From Cloacibacterium sp. TD35 (GTDB lineage: Bacteria; Bacteroidota; Bacteroidia; Flavobacteriales; Weeksellaceae), in NCBI RefSeq assembly GCF_028864635.1, contig NZ_CP104850.1:2238001-2302000 (forward strand): a stretch of DNA of 64,000 nucleotides. Direction: 5' to 3'. This document shows positions 7,880 to 18,700 of the stretch, piece by piece. The notes beneath the pieces were generated by a model. The model saw nothing but the letters and a program-made list of their open reading frames with translations, made no database searches and was not told the origin of the DNA. Position numbers and translations under genes: made by a program. Position 1 is the first letter of the stretch. Each line of letters begins with the position of its first letter.

Positions 7880-8758
7880 TTATAATGTAATATTTACTAC
7901 ACCATAATCTATGGTGAGAACAGGCTCATAAAAGAATATTGGAGAGTTATCACCACTACCTAAATAGAGAACAATTCCATTGTTAATAATTTCTTGTGTA
8001 ACTACTATTGGAGAAAGTACCAATTCATCTCTTACATACGGGAAACTACTTGTTTTGGTTTGTCTAAACATTAAATCTTTAATTTTTCTACCACCTACAT
8101 AAGTACCATTAGTAGTGTTAACTACTGCATTACCAGTATATGCAACAAAACGAGAAGCATTAGCATTAGAGGTTACTTCAGGATATTTTAATGCAATATT
8201 AATTGTAATGGAATATCCCAATAATTGCTGTGGCACATTAATTTTTTTGTTGACATTATCCCATATCACAAAATTATTAGGTGCACCTGCAAGAGGATTA
8301 TTGATAATAATATCATCTCCTGGAGCATTATAGTCACAGTCAAAAAGTTTTAATCCTGGTGAAGCTGGAGCAATTAAAGGAATTGGAACAGGGGCAAATG
8401 GATAGGTATCAGAGTCATTTAATACCGCATTTAGCGGTTTAATAACGCTGTTGTAAATATTGGTAAAATTTACTTGTCCTAATCCAGACCATTTGGTTCC
8501 ATCCCAATAATAAATTCCTTTTCCTGTAGTTGTATTGGTATTATAGGCTAATAATCCTTCAGCAATAGTGGATGTAACAACTGGTAGCTTAGAATTTAAA
8601 TCAGAAATACTAAAATAAGGTAAAAGAAAACCTTTATTACTAGAATTTAAGTGTAACACGGCAGATTCTTGAGGTTCAGCAGTATTAATTCCTACTTGGG
8701 AGAATGTTAAAATAATGGAAAACACTCCCATTATAAACATGTAGAGTTTTGTTTTCAT
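7880..8758 (-). CDS. Secreted hypothetical protein with VGINT head motif
   Basis: A 292-residue protein with a type I signal peptide (residues 1-20, cleavage near FSQ/VGI). Directly after it comes the pattern VGINTAEPQESAVLHLNSSN, then KGFLLPYFS and a YYWDGTKW motif. These are common at the start of flavobacterial surface or secreted proteins that often carry a T9SS C-terminal domain. No T9SS sorting domain is visible here; the protein ends in beta-rich sequence. It has its own terminator and is not in an obvious operon. A periplasmic or cell-surface location is inferred; the function is unknown. Confidence 0.75.
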   Translation of the reverse strand: MKTKLYMFIMGVFSIILTFSQVGINTAEPQESAVLHLNSSNKGFLLPYFSISDLNSKLPVVTSTIAEGLLAYNTNTTTGKGIYYWDGTKWSGLGQVNFTNIYNSVIKPLNAVLNDSDTYPFAPVPIPLIAPASPGLKLFDCDYNAPGDDIIINNPLAGAPNNFVIWDNVNKKINVPQQLLGYSITINIALKYPEVTSNANASRFVAYTGNAVVNTTNGTYVGGRKIKDLMFRQTKTSSFPYVRDELVLSPIVVTQEIINNGIVLYLGSGDNSPIFFYEPVLTIDYGVVNITL

Positions 8759-8830
8759 TTCTGTGTTTTTTGTTCCCTAAAGTTACCCACATTAACTAAC
8801 AATTCAAATACTACATTTTACGTATTTTTA

Positions 8831-8863
8831 AAAAAAAATTCCCACCAAGTGAATTGGTGGGAA
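8831..8863 (-). terminator. Rho-independent terminator of the RND efflux operon
   Basis: Perfect inverted repeat TTCCCACCAA (8839-8848) / TTGGTGGGAA (8854-8863). On the minus strand it is followed by a long T run. It lies about 50 bases beyond the RND pump stop codon. Confidence 0.88.
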
Positions 8864-8914
8864 CTTTCAAAATAAACTATTAAAACAAAACTATGAATAG
8901 TGTAATTAAAGCAA

Positions 8915-11900
8915 CTAGGCGTTACTAAAATTTTCTTTAAATTTCAATTTTTCTAATTTTTTAGCTCTTCTTCTTATTTTTAGCTTACTCACCAAGTAGA
9001 ACATTACTGGCACCATAAGCAATGTTAAAAACGTTGCAAAAGTTAGACCAAAAATAATCGTCCAAGCGAGTGGTCCCCAGAATGCTACGTTATCACCACC
9101 GATAGAAAGGTGAGGATTAAGCGTAGTAAGGAAACTCCAAATATCAAAATTAAGTCCTACTGCTAGTGGAATAAGTCCTAATACTGCTGTAGTTGCGGTT
9201 AATAATACTGGTCTTAATCTCGCTTTACCAGATTCTATAATCACTTCTTTTACCTCGTCTATAGATAAGTCATCATGTGTTTCTACACCTTTTTCAGCAA
9301 TTTTTTCGTCTAATCTCAGCACAAAGAAATCCATCAATACAATACCATTCTTCACTACTACACCTGCAAGAGAGATAATTCCCATCATGGTCATTAAGAT
9401 AACAAAATCCATCTTGAAGATTGTTAATCCTAAGAACACCCCACTAAAACTCAATAAAATAGTCGTCATAATAATGAACGTTTTAGATAATGAGTTAAAC
9501 TGGAATACAATAATACCGGTTACCAAACTCATCGCCAAGAAAAGTGCTAAGAATAAGAAACTTTGGTTCTTGCCTTGTTCTTCTTGCTCTCCAGCAAATT
9601 TGAAGGTTACCCCTTCTGGTAATTGGTAATTCTTCATATCTTTTTTCAACTTTTGCACAATTTCATTGGCATTAGCATCTTTAATGATATTAGAATAGAC
9701 CATAATGGTTCTGGTATTATCTTTTCTTTTGATTTTACTGAAGGTTTTTTCTTCATTAAATCTTGCAAAAGTAGAGATTGGGATTTGCAACAACTGTCCT
9801 TTATTATTTTGGAAAGTAATCGGTTGGTTAAATAACGCACTCTGATTTTTACGTTGATCTTCCTGTAATCTTACTGCGATTTGATAATCATCTTTAATAT
9901 CTTTAAAAGTAGAAATCTCTTGACCAAACATGGCTCTTCTCAGCGTAATACCTGTATAAGCAGTAGATACACCCATATTACCAGCAACTTCTCTATCAAT
10001 GTCAATAATAAGCTCTGGAGAGTCTTTATTTACATCTGCTTGAAGTTTTTCAATTCCTGAAATGTTTTTAGAATTAATGAAGGCAATTAATCTTTGAGAT
10101 TCATCAATTAATTGGTTATAATCATCTCCTTTTAATTCGATGGAAATAGGATAACCTACCGGCGGTCCAGATGCTTGTTTTTCTACTGTAATATTAGCAC
10201 CTGCAATCTGAGGAATGGTTGTTCTAATTTCTTCTAAAACCTCTTTGGTATCTACACCTCTTCTGTCAGCAAATTCCACAAAATTGATGGTAATTTTAGA
10301 TTTATGAGGGGTTTCTGCTTGTGAGCCAGCTTCTACCTGCGGATTTACAGCACCTTTCCCTACTTGAGTTACCATACTTTCTACCAAGAAATTTTCTCCA
10401 GTTTTTTTATCTTTAAACTTAGAAAGCGTATTTAAGATACTTTTTTCAATCACTTTGGTAGCTTGATTGGTTTTGCCGATGTCTGTTCCTTGTGGGAAAT
10501 CCATATAAACATACATTTGCTTAGGCATAGAATCTGGGAAGAATAGTACTTTTGTCCATTTCGTAGCAAAAGAAACTCCCATAATAACAAATGACGCTAC
10601 CAGTAAACCGACTACATACATTAACGCTTTTTTTGGTTTACCATCTAAAAGTTTTCTTAAGAAATCTTGATATTTCACTTCTAGTTGAGGGAAGAATGTC
10701 TCTTGGAAATGAACAATTTTTCCAAAGAAATAGTTTTTGTACAACCAAATTGCCGCAATGGCAAATACTGAAAGTGTAGCCAAAGCAAAATAAGCTTTTC
10801 CTACAAAAATTCCTAAAATAAGTCCTAATAAACCTATTCCTCCGAAAATTATTGTGAGTTTTTTATTGGTTTCTGTGGTTAAATTTTCGTCTTTAAGCGT
10901 CATACTTCCACCAGTCATCGATGCGTTAATAATCATCGCTACAAATAATGATGCTGATAAGGTTACAGAAATCGTAATTGGGAAATATTTCATAAAATTA
11001 CCCATAATTCCTGGCCAGAATAACATCGGGAAGAATGCTGCTAATGTAGTAAGTGTAGAAGAAATTACTGGGAAAGCAATTTCACCAATACCATATTTAG
11101 ATGCTAAACTTCTGGAAAGTCCTTTCTCCATATTGGCATAAACATTATCTACCACCACAATTCCGTCATCTACCAACATTCCTAATCCCATTACCATTGC
11201 AAAAAGCACCATGGTATTCAAAGTAATTCCCATAGCATGAAGAATCGCAAACGCAATCAACATAGAAAGTGGAATTGCAGTTCCTACGAAAAGTGAATTC
11301 TTCATTCCCATCGAGAAACTTAAAACTCCCATTACCAAAAGAATACCGATAATAATGTGATTGGCTAATTCATTTACCTGATGCTCTACTTGTGTAGATT
11401 GGTCTGAAGTAGTGGTGATTTTTACATCTTTCGGAATATAGGTTTCTTTCGCTTTTTCTATTTTTTCGTTGGCTTGCTCGATGGCATCAATCATGTTAGA
11501 ACCCGAACGTTTTTTCAGGTTAATCATCACTACATCTTGCCCCATTTCTCTGGCGTAAGTCGTCTTTTCTTTTTCTTTAAAAGAAACCTTAGCAATGTCT
11601 GAAATTTTCACGCCTTCTTTCACCACAAAATCATTGATTTCACTTGGCGAAACAACTTGACCTTTAATCCTAACATTATTTCTATAACCATCTGTAGTAA
11701 GGTTTCCTCCAGAAATGGTAATATTTTCGTTTTTAATCGCTCCGATAACATTGTCAAAACTTACTTGGGCAGCATTCATTTTATATAAATCAAGTGCTAC
11801 TTCTACTTCGTTTTCGTCTACTCCTAAAATAACAGCATCTTTGATTTCTGGAATATCTTCCATGTCATCTTCTAACTGTTCTGCGTATTTTTTGAGCGTT

Positions 11901-12400
11901 TGTTTCGGGTAATTTCCTTTTACATTAATATTTAGAATAGGAAATTCTTCTGCAATATTTAAGTCAAAAACGGAAGGCTCTACCTTAGAACCACTGTCTA
12001 GATTTGGCCAGTCTTGACTTCCTTTGGTTTCGTCTACCTTATCTTTTATTCTAATTTTCGCTTCTTGAATTGGTGTTTTATCGTCAAATTCTACGATAAT
12101 TAAACAGTAATCCTGAAATGAATTAGAAGTTACCTTAATTACGCCAGAAACGTTCTTAAATTTATCTTCTAATTTTTTGGTAATCAGTTTCTCTACATCT
12201 TCAGCCGAGTTCCCTGGATAAACAGATGAAATGTAAACTTTATTTTCTACTACTTCTGGAAAAGATTCTCTTGGCATAGAAAAATAAGCTACTATACCTA
12301 GAACTACGATGATAAATGTAAGCAAATAAACGGTTACTCTATTATCTACAGCCCAGCTTGAGAAGAAAAATTCTTTTTTATGATTATTATTTGAACTCAT
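8915..12400 (-). CDS. Efflux RND transporter permease subunit (AcrB/MexB-like)
   Basis: A proton-driven inner-membrane pump of 1161 residues that expels drugs or other toxic compounds through the adjacent TolC-like channel. Typical are TM1 after residue 20, the porter-domain start ESFPEVVENKVYISSVYPG, the paired Asp of TM4 in LVDDGIVVVDN (near residue 411), and the second-half motif near GIISLAGVVVKNGIVLMD. The protein is about 110 residues longer than usual. Roughly residues 503-570 add two extra hydrophobic segments between TM6 and the second-half N-terminal helix. It is the last gene of the tetR-tolC-MFP-RND operon. The substrate cannot be inferred. Confidence 0.93.
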   Translation of the reverse strand: MSSNNNHKKEFFFSSWAVDNRVTVYLLTFIIVVLGIVAYFSMPRESFPEVVENKVYISSVYPGNSAEDVEKLITKKLEDKFKNVSGVIKVTSNSFQDYCLIIVEFDDKTPIQEAKIRIKDKVDETKGSQDWPNLDSGSKVEPSVFDLNIAEEFPILNINVKGNYPKQTLKKYAEQLEDDMEDIPEIKDAVILGVDENEVEVALDLYKMNAAQVSFDNVIGAIKNENITISGGNLTTDGYRNNVRIKGQVVSPSEINDFVVKEGVKISDIAKVSFKEKEKTTYAREMGQDVVMINLKKRSGSNMIDAIEQANEKIEKAKETYIPKDVKITTTSDQSTQVEHQVNELANHIIIGILLVMGVLSFSMGMKNSLFVGTAIPLSMLIAFAILHAMGITLNTMVLFAMVMGLGMLVDDGIVVVDNVYANMEKGLSRSLASKYGIGEIAFPVISSTLTTLAAFFPMLFWPGIMGNFMKYFPITISVTLSASLFVAMIINASMTGGSMTLKDENLTTETNKKLTIIFGGIGLLGLILGIFVGKAYFALATLSVFAIAAIWLYKNYFFGKIVHFQETFFPQLEVKYQDFLRKLLDGKPKKALMYVVGLLVASFVIMGVSFATKWTKVLFFPDSMPKQMYVYMDFPQGTDIGKTNQATKVIEKSILNTLSKFKDKKTGENFLVESMVTQVGKGAVNPQVEAGSQAETPHKSKITINFVEFADRRGVDTKEVLEEIRTTIPQIAGANITVEKQASGPPVGYPISIELKGDDYNQLIDESQRLIAFINSKNISGIEKLQADVNKDSPELIIDIDREVAGNMGVSTAYTGITLRRAMFGQEISTFKDIKDDYQIAVRLQEDQRKNQSALFNQPITFQNNKGQLLQIPISTFARFNEEKTFSKIKRKDNTRTIMVYSNIIKDANANEIVQKLKKDMKNYQLPEGVTFKFAGEQEEQGKNQSFLFLALFLAMSLVTGIIVFQFNSLSKTFIIMTTILLSFSGVFLGLTIFKMDFVILMTMMGIISLAGVVVKNGIVLMDFFVLRLDEKIAEKGVETHDDLSIDEVKEVIIESGKARLRPVLLTATTAVLGLIPLAVGLNFDIWSFLTTLNPHLSIGGDNVAFWGPLAWTIIFGLTFATFLTLLMVPVMFYLVSKLKIRRRAKKLEKLKFKENFSNA

Positions 12401-12473
12401 ATATTTATTTGTTTCAAGTTTTCAGAATTCAAGTTTTACACTTGATTCTTTTTACTTTTTACTTGGCTCTTTA

Positions 12474-13715
12474 TTACTGAATTTTAATTTTTTGTCCGTC
12501 TACTAAAGTTTTAGAACCATCGGTAATTAAGATATCACCTTTATTTAATCCGCTCTTAATTTCTATAGAGTTTTCAGATTTTTCACCTTTGGTTATGAAT
12601 ACTTTTTTAGCCACTCCTTGGTTTCCGTTTACATTTTTCGCTACGAAAACGAAAGCTTTATAAGCAGCATCTTCATAAATATACTGAGACGGTACTACAA
12701 TCGCATTTGGATTAAAATAATCTTCAATTTTTACTTTAGCCAAAAGGTTTGGTTTAATGATTCCACCTTGGTTAGCAATCGGAACTTGAATGGTAAAAGT
12801 TCTATTCGCTGGGTTAATAAAATTAGAAGTTAATCTTACTCTAGAATTTATCGTTTTCTTCAACATTGGGAAATCTACAATTACAGAAGTTCCCGCTTTT
12901 ACGTTTGAAAGGTAAGTTTCTGGAACTTTGGCTTCTACTCTCATCGCAGTAAGGTTAATCAACTTCACAATTGGCATTCCTGGAGAAACCACCTGTCCTG
13001 TTTGTTGCATTACTTCGTCTATCACACCAGAAAATGGTGCTCTAATTGCTGTTTTGCTGAGTGTAGCTGCTACTGCGTCTGCTGCTTTTTGAGTGGCTGC
13101 CACTTGGCTTTGTACTGCCGAAACTTGTTTTACGCTTGATTCATAATTAGTTTTAGCTTGTAAAAACTGAATTTCTGAACCGATTTTTTGTTTCCAAAGA
13201 GAAGCTTGTTTTTCGTAAGTGATTTTTGCCAATTCAGAAGCAGATTTTACTTGTTGTAATTGAGCATTAACTGCAGAAACTTGAATTTGTGCTTGTTTTA
13301 ATTGGTCTGCTAAACCACCATCTGCTACTCTACCAATCACTTGACCAGCACCTACATATTGACCTTGACGAACATAAAGTGTTAAAGTTCCTGGCATTTG
13401 TGGCTGAACTGCTACATCTTGGTCTGTAGTAACATTTCCTTGAAGTTCTATATAGTGAGCAAAATTAGTTAATTCTAATGGCAAGATAGAAACAAAACCC
13501 TGAGTTTGGTTTACGCCAAAAGTTGACAAATTCTGGTCTACATTTTCAATTAAAGCATTAATGCTATCTACTCTTTTTTGCTGTTGATCACGGTAAGCTT
13601 GCAAACCTTTTACGTCTTTTTTAGCGATAAGATCAGCTAAAGTGTCATCTGTATTTTCTTTTTTACAAGAAATTACTGCTAAAGATAATAAGATGGGTAA
13701 AAATATTTTTTTCAT
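12474..13715 (-). CDS. Efflux RND periplasmic adaptor (membrane fusion protein), lipoprotein
   Basis: A 413-residue HlyD/AcrA-type adaptor that links the RND pump to the outer-membrane channel. The ATG at 13715 gives MKKIFLPILLSLAVISCKKE, a lipoprotein signal with lipobox VISC; the open frame upstream begins only with a TTG. Order: signal, short coiled coil, lipoyl half-motif (QPQMPGTLTLYVRQGQYVGA), a long alpha-hairpin rich in Gln and Ala (about residues 145-215), second lipoyl half (TAIRAPFSGVIDEV), then beta-barrel and membrane-proximal domains. It lies between the tolC-like and RND genes of one operon. Confidence 0.93.
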   Translation of the reverse strand: MKKIFLPILLSLAVISCKKENTDDTLADLIAKKDVKGLQAYRDQQQKRVDSINALIENVDQNLSTFGVNQTQGFVSILPLELTNFAHYIELQGNVTTDQDVAVQPQMPGTLTLYVRQGQYVGAGQVIGRVADGGLADQLKQAQIQVSAVNAQLQQVKSASELAKITYEKQASLWKQKIGSEIQFLQAKTNYESSVKQVSAVQSQVAATQKAADAVAATLSKTAIRAPFSGVIDEVMQQTGQVVSPGMPIVKLINLTAMRVEAKVPETYLSNVKAGTSVIVDFPMLKKTINSRVRLTSNFINPANRTFTIQVPIANQGGIIKPNLLAKVKIEDYFNPNAIVVPSQYIYEDAAYKAFVFVAKNVNGNQGVAKKVFITKGEKSENSIEIKSGLNKGDILITDGSKTLVDGQKIKIQ

Positions 13716-13757
13716 AATAGTAGTTTTCAAATTTTTTGAAAAATAATTTAATAAAGA

Positions 13758-15059
13758 TTATAGAATTCCTTTTGCTTTGTCTAGTTGAACTTTTGCTTGA
13801 ATTAATTCTATCGCGGCTTGATAATATTTAGTTTGAGCCTCATACAATTGGTTTTCTGCTTGCGAAAGCTCGAAACTTGTACCCAGACCTTCTTTAAATT
13901 TCACATTTTGTTTTCTATAGATTTCAGAAGAAAGTTTTACCAAATCTTCTGCTGTATTATAAGAAGCTAGAGCATTTTCGTAGTCTGTTGCTTTTTGATA
14001 ATATTCGCTTTGTAGCTGTTTTTCGGTATCTTCTTCATCTAGTTTTGCTTTTACTAAATTTAGTTTTGCCTGTTCTGTTCTCCAATGTCTTTGTAAACCA
14101 CTGAAAATAGGAACATCTAACTGAACACCCCAAAGTGTAGGATAATTCCATCTTAAATCATCTAAACTACTTCCTAATGCGTTGGCATTTGTAGAAAAGA
14201 AGGTTGACAAACTTGGTAAAGCTTTAGATTTTTCTAATTTTAATAACAATTGATTTACTCTTACTTGATTTTGTTTTAGTTTTAAGTCAATGTGATTGCT
14301 AAAATCAAAATTATCTCTTCCTATCAATTGCTTATTTCTGTCTAAAATCTCATCAAATGTAGAAGTAAGTTCTAATTTTTCTTCTAAAGGAAATCCAATC
14401 AAATATTTTAAACCATTGTTCAGTTTATTTTTAGTTCTTTTAAGATTTTCAATTACTGTAGAAAGGTTTTTATAAGAATATTCTAACTGCTCTACACTTT
14501 GTAGTTCTGTAAGACCCGTTTTATAAACTTGTCTTGTATCATTAAGATTTTTCTCTAGAACTCTTTTATTTTCTTCTAAAGTCTTAATATTTTCTTCAGT
14601 CGCTAAAACTCCAGCATAAGTCATCATCACTGCTTCTTTGATAGAAATTTCTGTTTTTTCTTCAATTAAAGAAGCGGTTTCCTTATACGTTTTGGCACTT
14701 TCTAACCCTACGATGTAAGAACCATTGAAAAGTAGCTGAGAAACTGTAATTCCTGTATTAATATTTTGTTTTTGAGCCATAGGAAACTCGGTAACCTCAG
14801 TGCTACCAGGAAAGGTAACAAACATTACAGGAATTTTTATGTAATTGGTATATTTTGCCTGTCCACTTACTTGAGGAAGACCAATACCTACCGTTTCTTT
14901 TACTTTTTGCTGAGCAATGGTTTGATCAATTTTTGCTTTTTTTACGTTTACATTATTTTCTAGCGCATAAGAAACTGCCTCGTCTATGGTGAGGTTTTTC
15001 TGAGCATACATTTGCGTAGAAAATGCTGTGAGCGCGAAGATTTTAATCCAATTCTTCAT
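13758..15059 (-). CDS. TolC family outer-membrane efflux protein
   Basis: A 433-residue outer-membrane channel of the OEP family. It has a signal peptide (residues 1-19, cleavage near MYAQ), the starting motif LTIDEAVSYALENNVNVKKA, and two OEP repeats with long coiled-coil helices (about residues 130-220 and 335-430). With the adaptor and RND pump downstream it would complete a tripartite efflux complex. Its first 17 bases overlap the end of the TetR gene, suggesting translational coupling and shared control. Confidence 0.93.
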   Translation of the reverse strand: MKNWIKIFALTAFSTQMYAQKNLTIDEAVSYALENNVNVKKAKIDQTIAQQKVKETVGIGLPQVSGQAKYTNYIKIPVMFVTFPGSTEVTEFPMAQKQNINTGITVSQLLFNGSYIVGLESAKTYKETASLIEEKTEISIKEAVMMTYAGVLATEENIKTLEENKRVLEKNLNDTRQVYKTGLTELQSVEQLEYSYKNLSTVIENLKRTKNKLNNGLKYLIGFPLEEKLELTSTFDEILDRNKQLIGRDNFDFSNHIDLKLKQNQVRVNQLLLKLEKSKALPSLSTFFSTNANALGSSLDDLRWNYPTLWGVQLDVPIFSGLQRHWRTEQAKLNLVKAKLDEEDTEKQLQSEYYQKATDYENALASYNTAEDLVKLSSEIYRKQNVKFKEGLGTSFELSQAENQLYEAQTKYYQAAIELIQAKVQLDKAKGIL

Positions 15060-15657
15060 ACTTTGTTTTTAATTCTTTTAGTCGTTGTTGTCCTTTTTCT
15101 GTTACGATGGCGTTTAAATAAAAAAACTTAATTCCTGTGGAAATGTATTTTTTATCATGAATATCTTCAAATAAAGGCGAAACATCTACAGAAAATAATA
15201 ATGTGGTCAAAAATTTAATAAATAAATCAGTAGGAATATCTGTTCTATAATATCCTAATTCTACTCCTCTTTTGAAATTTTGTTTTAAAATTTCTTCAAT
15301 TTTGATTGATATCGATTTCTGATGCTGATGAAACACCTCTGGATAATATTTTATCAATTGTAATACAAACGCATTTTTCTCCTGACTTGTTGCATCGTCT
15401 ATTCTAGTTCCCGAAACAAACATGATTTCTATAGGGCACTGATATTGTTTTCTTACAATTTCTACTTCATCAATCGCCTTGTTAGAAAAATGTTCTAGAA
15501 CTTCAGTCAGTAATTCTTCTTTGTTTCTATACTTTTGATAAAGGGTTTTCTTTGAAATACAAAACTCTCTTGCAATATCATCCATTGTAAGTGTTTTCGC
15601 ACCGTGAATGCGAAACATATCAAACAATTTGTCTAATGTAGATCTTGTATCTTTCAT
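15043..15657 (-). CDS. TetR family transcriptional regulator of the efflux operon
   Basis: About 204 residues with an N-terminal helix-turn-helix (LTMDDIAREFCISKKTLYQKY, residues 23-43 of the chosen start) and a C-terminal ligand-binding domain of the type seen in flavobacterial efflux regulators. The open frame starts upstream at a TTG inside the promoter, so the ATG at 15657 is the likely start, only about six bases from the predicted transcription start. It is the first gene of the efflux operon. An inverted repeat GGAAACT-N13-AGTTTCC covers the -33 region (15685-15711), fitting autorepression released by a pump substrate; that is inference. Confidence 0.9.
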   Translation of the reverse strand: MKDTRSTLDKLFDMFRIHGAKTLTMDDIAREFCISKKTLYQKYRNKEELLTEVLEHFSNKAIDEVEIVRKQYQCPIEIMFVSGTRIDDATSQEKNAFVLQLIKYYPEVFHQHQKSISIKIEEILKQNFKRGVELGYYRTDIPTDLFIKFLTTLLFSVDVSPLFEDIHDKKYISTGIKFFYLNAIVTEKGQQRLKELKTKYEELD

Positions 15658-15669
15658 AATTTGAGGATG

Positions 15670-15701
15670 CAAATATACAAACCCGGAAACTAAAAAACAA
15701 A
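15670..15701 (-). promoter_or_regulatory. Promoter of the tetR-RND efflux operon
   Basis: On the minus strand TTTG (15701-15698), 20 bases, then TATATTTG (15677-15670). This is a full match to the Bacteroidota primary-sigma consensus TTTG-N19-21-TAnnTTTG. Confidence 0.8.
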
Positions 15702-15711
15702 AAAAGTTTCC
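15685..15711. promoter_or_regulatory. Candidate TetR operator
   Basis: Perfect inverted repeat GGAAACT (15685-15691) / AGTTTCC (15705-15711) with a 13-base spacer. It overlaps the -33 element of the efflux-operon promoter, as expected for a repressor site. Confidence 0.55.
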
Positions 15712-15748
15712 AAGTTTTTATCTATATCGTTTTAGATAAAATCAATCA

Positions 15749-15776
15749 TAAAAAAACCGAGACTAAATCTCGGTTT
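15749..15776 (-). terminator. Rho-independent terminator of dnaE
   Basis: Inverted repeat AAACCGAGA (15754-15762) / TCTCGGTTT (15768-15776), followed by a T run on the minus strand. It lies directly after the dnaE stop. Confidence 0.85.
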
Positions 15777-15779
15777 ATA

Positions 15780-18700
15780 TTAATTTAAATAAATTTCAAA
15801 TTTTCCAAATTCATGAATTTTTTCAAGCAATTGATTATTAATATTAATACTCTGTTGCATCGCTCTAGCTTCTACAAACGTATTGTCTAATGGATTCTGA
15901 AGAAAAACATTCAATTTATGTTCTCCTTTTTCAGCCAACAATTGCGTTTTGAAAAATTCTATATCTGTTTTATTTAGTTCATTTACAGGAATAATCAGTG
16001 ACAGCGATTTTGCATACTTTTCGAAAGCGTCTTTCAAATCCATAATATCTGTAACATTGGTAAAAACTCTTCCTTCGCTTCCTTGTGTGAACTTCATTTT
16101 TACAATCACAAATCGGTCTTTTGCAATTTTTTCTCGCAGTTTCATATAATCTCTATCGCCTAATCTGAAACTGTAACTTCCTGTATAATCTTCTAAAGTC
16201 AAGAAACAAATCTTTTCTCCAGAATTTTTTCCATCTCGCAAAATCATTTCGGTAATCAAGCCAGAAACCGTGTATTCTCTAGCATTTTCGAACTGTTTTT
16301 GTCTTTCTTTCCAATCTTTTGCTGGTTCAAATAGACTTCCTGCAGGAAATAATTGCTCTTTGAACGCATCAATTTCGTCTAAATTCAAGAAATTGAAATT
16401 TCCTTTTGGTTCAGCTTTTTTCGCAGAAGATTCTTCTACTAATTCTTCATCTTCTGAAACTTCTAAACTTAAATCCATCACTTCATCTGTCTCTTCATCT
16501 AAAATCTTGGCAGACAAATCATTAGGAGCAATTTCTTCTTTTTTATTATCTTCTAAAACGAAATTTTTAGAAAACTCTCCGTTGATAAACTTGTACTGGA
16601 ACCTATATTCATCTAAAGGATGCGCCGAAAGATAGAACCCGATGATTTCCTTCTCACGATTGAGTTTATGCATATTTTGCCATTCTGCACAAGGCAAAAG
16701 TTTTGGTCTTTCTATCTGAACTTCATCTGCAAAATCTGCAAAAAGTGAATTTTCCACTGAGTTTTTATTATCTTGGAAAGATTGTCCGTAACGCAAAAGC
16801 TTTTCTATATTGGTTCTTCCTGCATTGTCCACATCGAAATATTGCGCTCTGTGATAAGAATCTAATTCGTCAAAAGCTCCCGCAATCACCAAACTTTCTA
16901 CCACTCTTTTATTGACTTGCGATGAAGGCATTCTTTCAAAAAAATCATAAATATCTTTGAATCTACCGTTTTGTCTTTCCATATAAATCGCTTCAGAAGG
17001 CGCTTCTCCCATTCCTTTAATCGCTCCCAAACCAAATCTGATTTGACCTTTTTCGTTCACCGCAAACTGAAACTGAGATTCATTAACATCTGGCCCTAAA
17101 ACATCTACCCCAATCGTTCTACAATCTTCCATAAAAAGGGTAATCTGCTTGGTGTTGTTAATGTTATTACTCATCACACTCGCCATATATTCCGCAGGAT
17201 AATTGGCTTTTAGATAAGCAGTGTGGTACGCAATTAAGGCATAACAAGTGGAGTGAGATTTATTAAAAGCATATTCTGCAAACGCTTCCCAGTCTTTCCA
17301 GATTTTATTGAGTTTTACCTCATCCAGATTATTTTTCTTACCGCCTTCTATAAATTTTGGGTACATTTTATCAAGAACATCTTTCTGTTTTTTCCCCATT
17401 GCTTTTCTCAACGTATCGGCTTCACCTTTGGTGAAATTCGCCAATTTCTGAGAAAGCAACATTACCTGCTCCTGATAAACCGTAATTCCGTAGGTTTCTT
17501 TTAAGTATTCTTCGGTTTCTGGTAAGTCATAAACAATTTCTTCTAATCCGTGTTTTCTGTTGATGAAATTTGGGATGTATTTTATTGGTCCCGGTCTGTA
17601 CAAAGCGTTCATGGCAATTAAATCTGCAAAAACCGTTGGTTTCAGTTCGCGCATGTATTTTTGCATTCCCGCACTTTCATACTGGAAAATCCCAATGGTT
17701 CTTCCTTCTTTAAAAAGTTCGTATGTTTTTTTATCATCTAACGGAATTTCATCAGTATTGATTTCAATTCCGTGACGTTGTTTGATGAGCTTTATCGCAT
17801 CTTTAATGATGGTTAAAGTTCTTAAACCCAAAAAGTCCATTTTCAACAAACCTGCACTTTCTGCAACAGAGTTATCAAACTGAGAAACCAAAATTCCTGC
17901 ATCTTTTGCAGCGATAGAAATCGGAACTAAATTCGAAATATCTTCTGGTGTAATAATCACTCCACAAGCGTGAATTCCTGTATTTCTGATACAACCTTCC
18001 ATTTTTTGCGCCGAAGCCAAAACTTGATGTCTAGAATCATTAGGATTGGCCAAAATAGCCTTCATTTCTTCAGCTAAAGGTTTATCTTCTGGTTTTAACT
18101 TTTCTGGTTTGTTTAATGCTTTTGCAATGTTCATTCCCGGAGTTTCAGGAATCAATTTGGCAATCGCATTGGTATCAGGAATCGAAACATCCAGAACTCT
18201 TCCTGCATCTTTAATCGCAGATTTTCCTCCCAAAACGGAATAAGTAATAATCTGCGCTACGTTCATTTGTCCATATTTTTCGATCACCCATTTGATAATC
18301 GCATCTCTACCTTCATCATCAAAATCGATATCAATATCGGGCATCGAAACACGCTCTGGATTCAAGAAACGCTCAAAGAGCAAATCGTATTTTATGGGGT
18401 CTACATTGGTAATTCCGATACAATATGCAACGGCAGATCCTGCCGCAGAACCACGACCAGGCCCAACTGAAACGCCCATTTTACGGGCTTCGTTACAGAA
18501 ATCCTGAACAATCAAGAAATAACCTGGATAACCTGTATTGGCAATTACTTCTAGCTCAAAATCTAAACGTTCAGCAATTTCTGGCGTGATTTCATCATAT
18601 TTTTTCTTTGCACCTTCGTAAGTCAGATGTCTTAAATAGGCATTTTCGCCACGTTTTCCGCCGTCTTTTTCGTCTTCTTCACTTTGAAATTCTTCTGGAA

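Noticed and set aside
9387-9629. Plus-strand frames opposite the RND pump, the adaptor and dnaE
   Set aside because: They are shadows on the opposite strand of well-supported genes and show no family pattern of their own.
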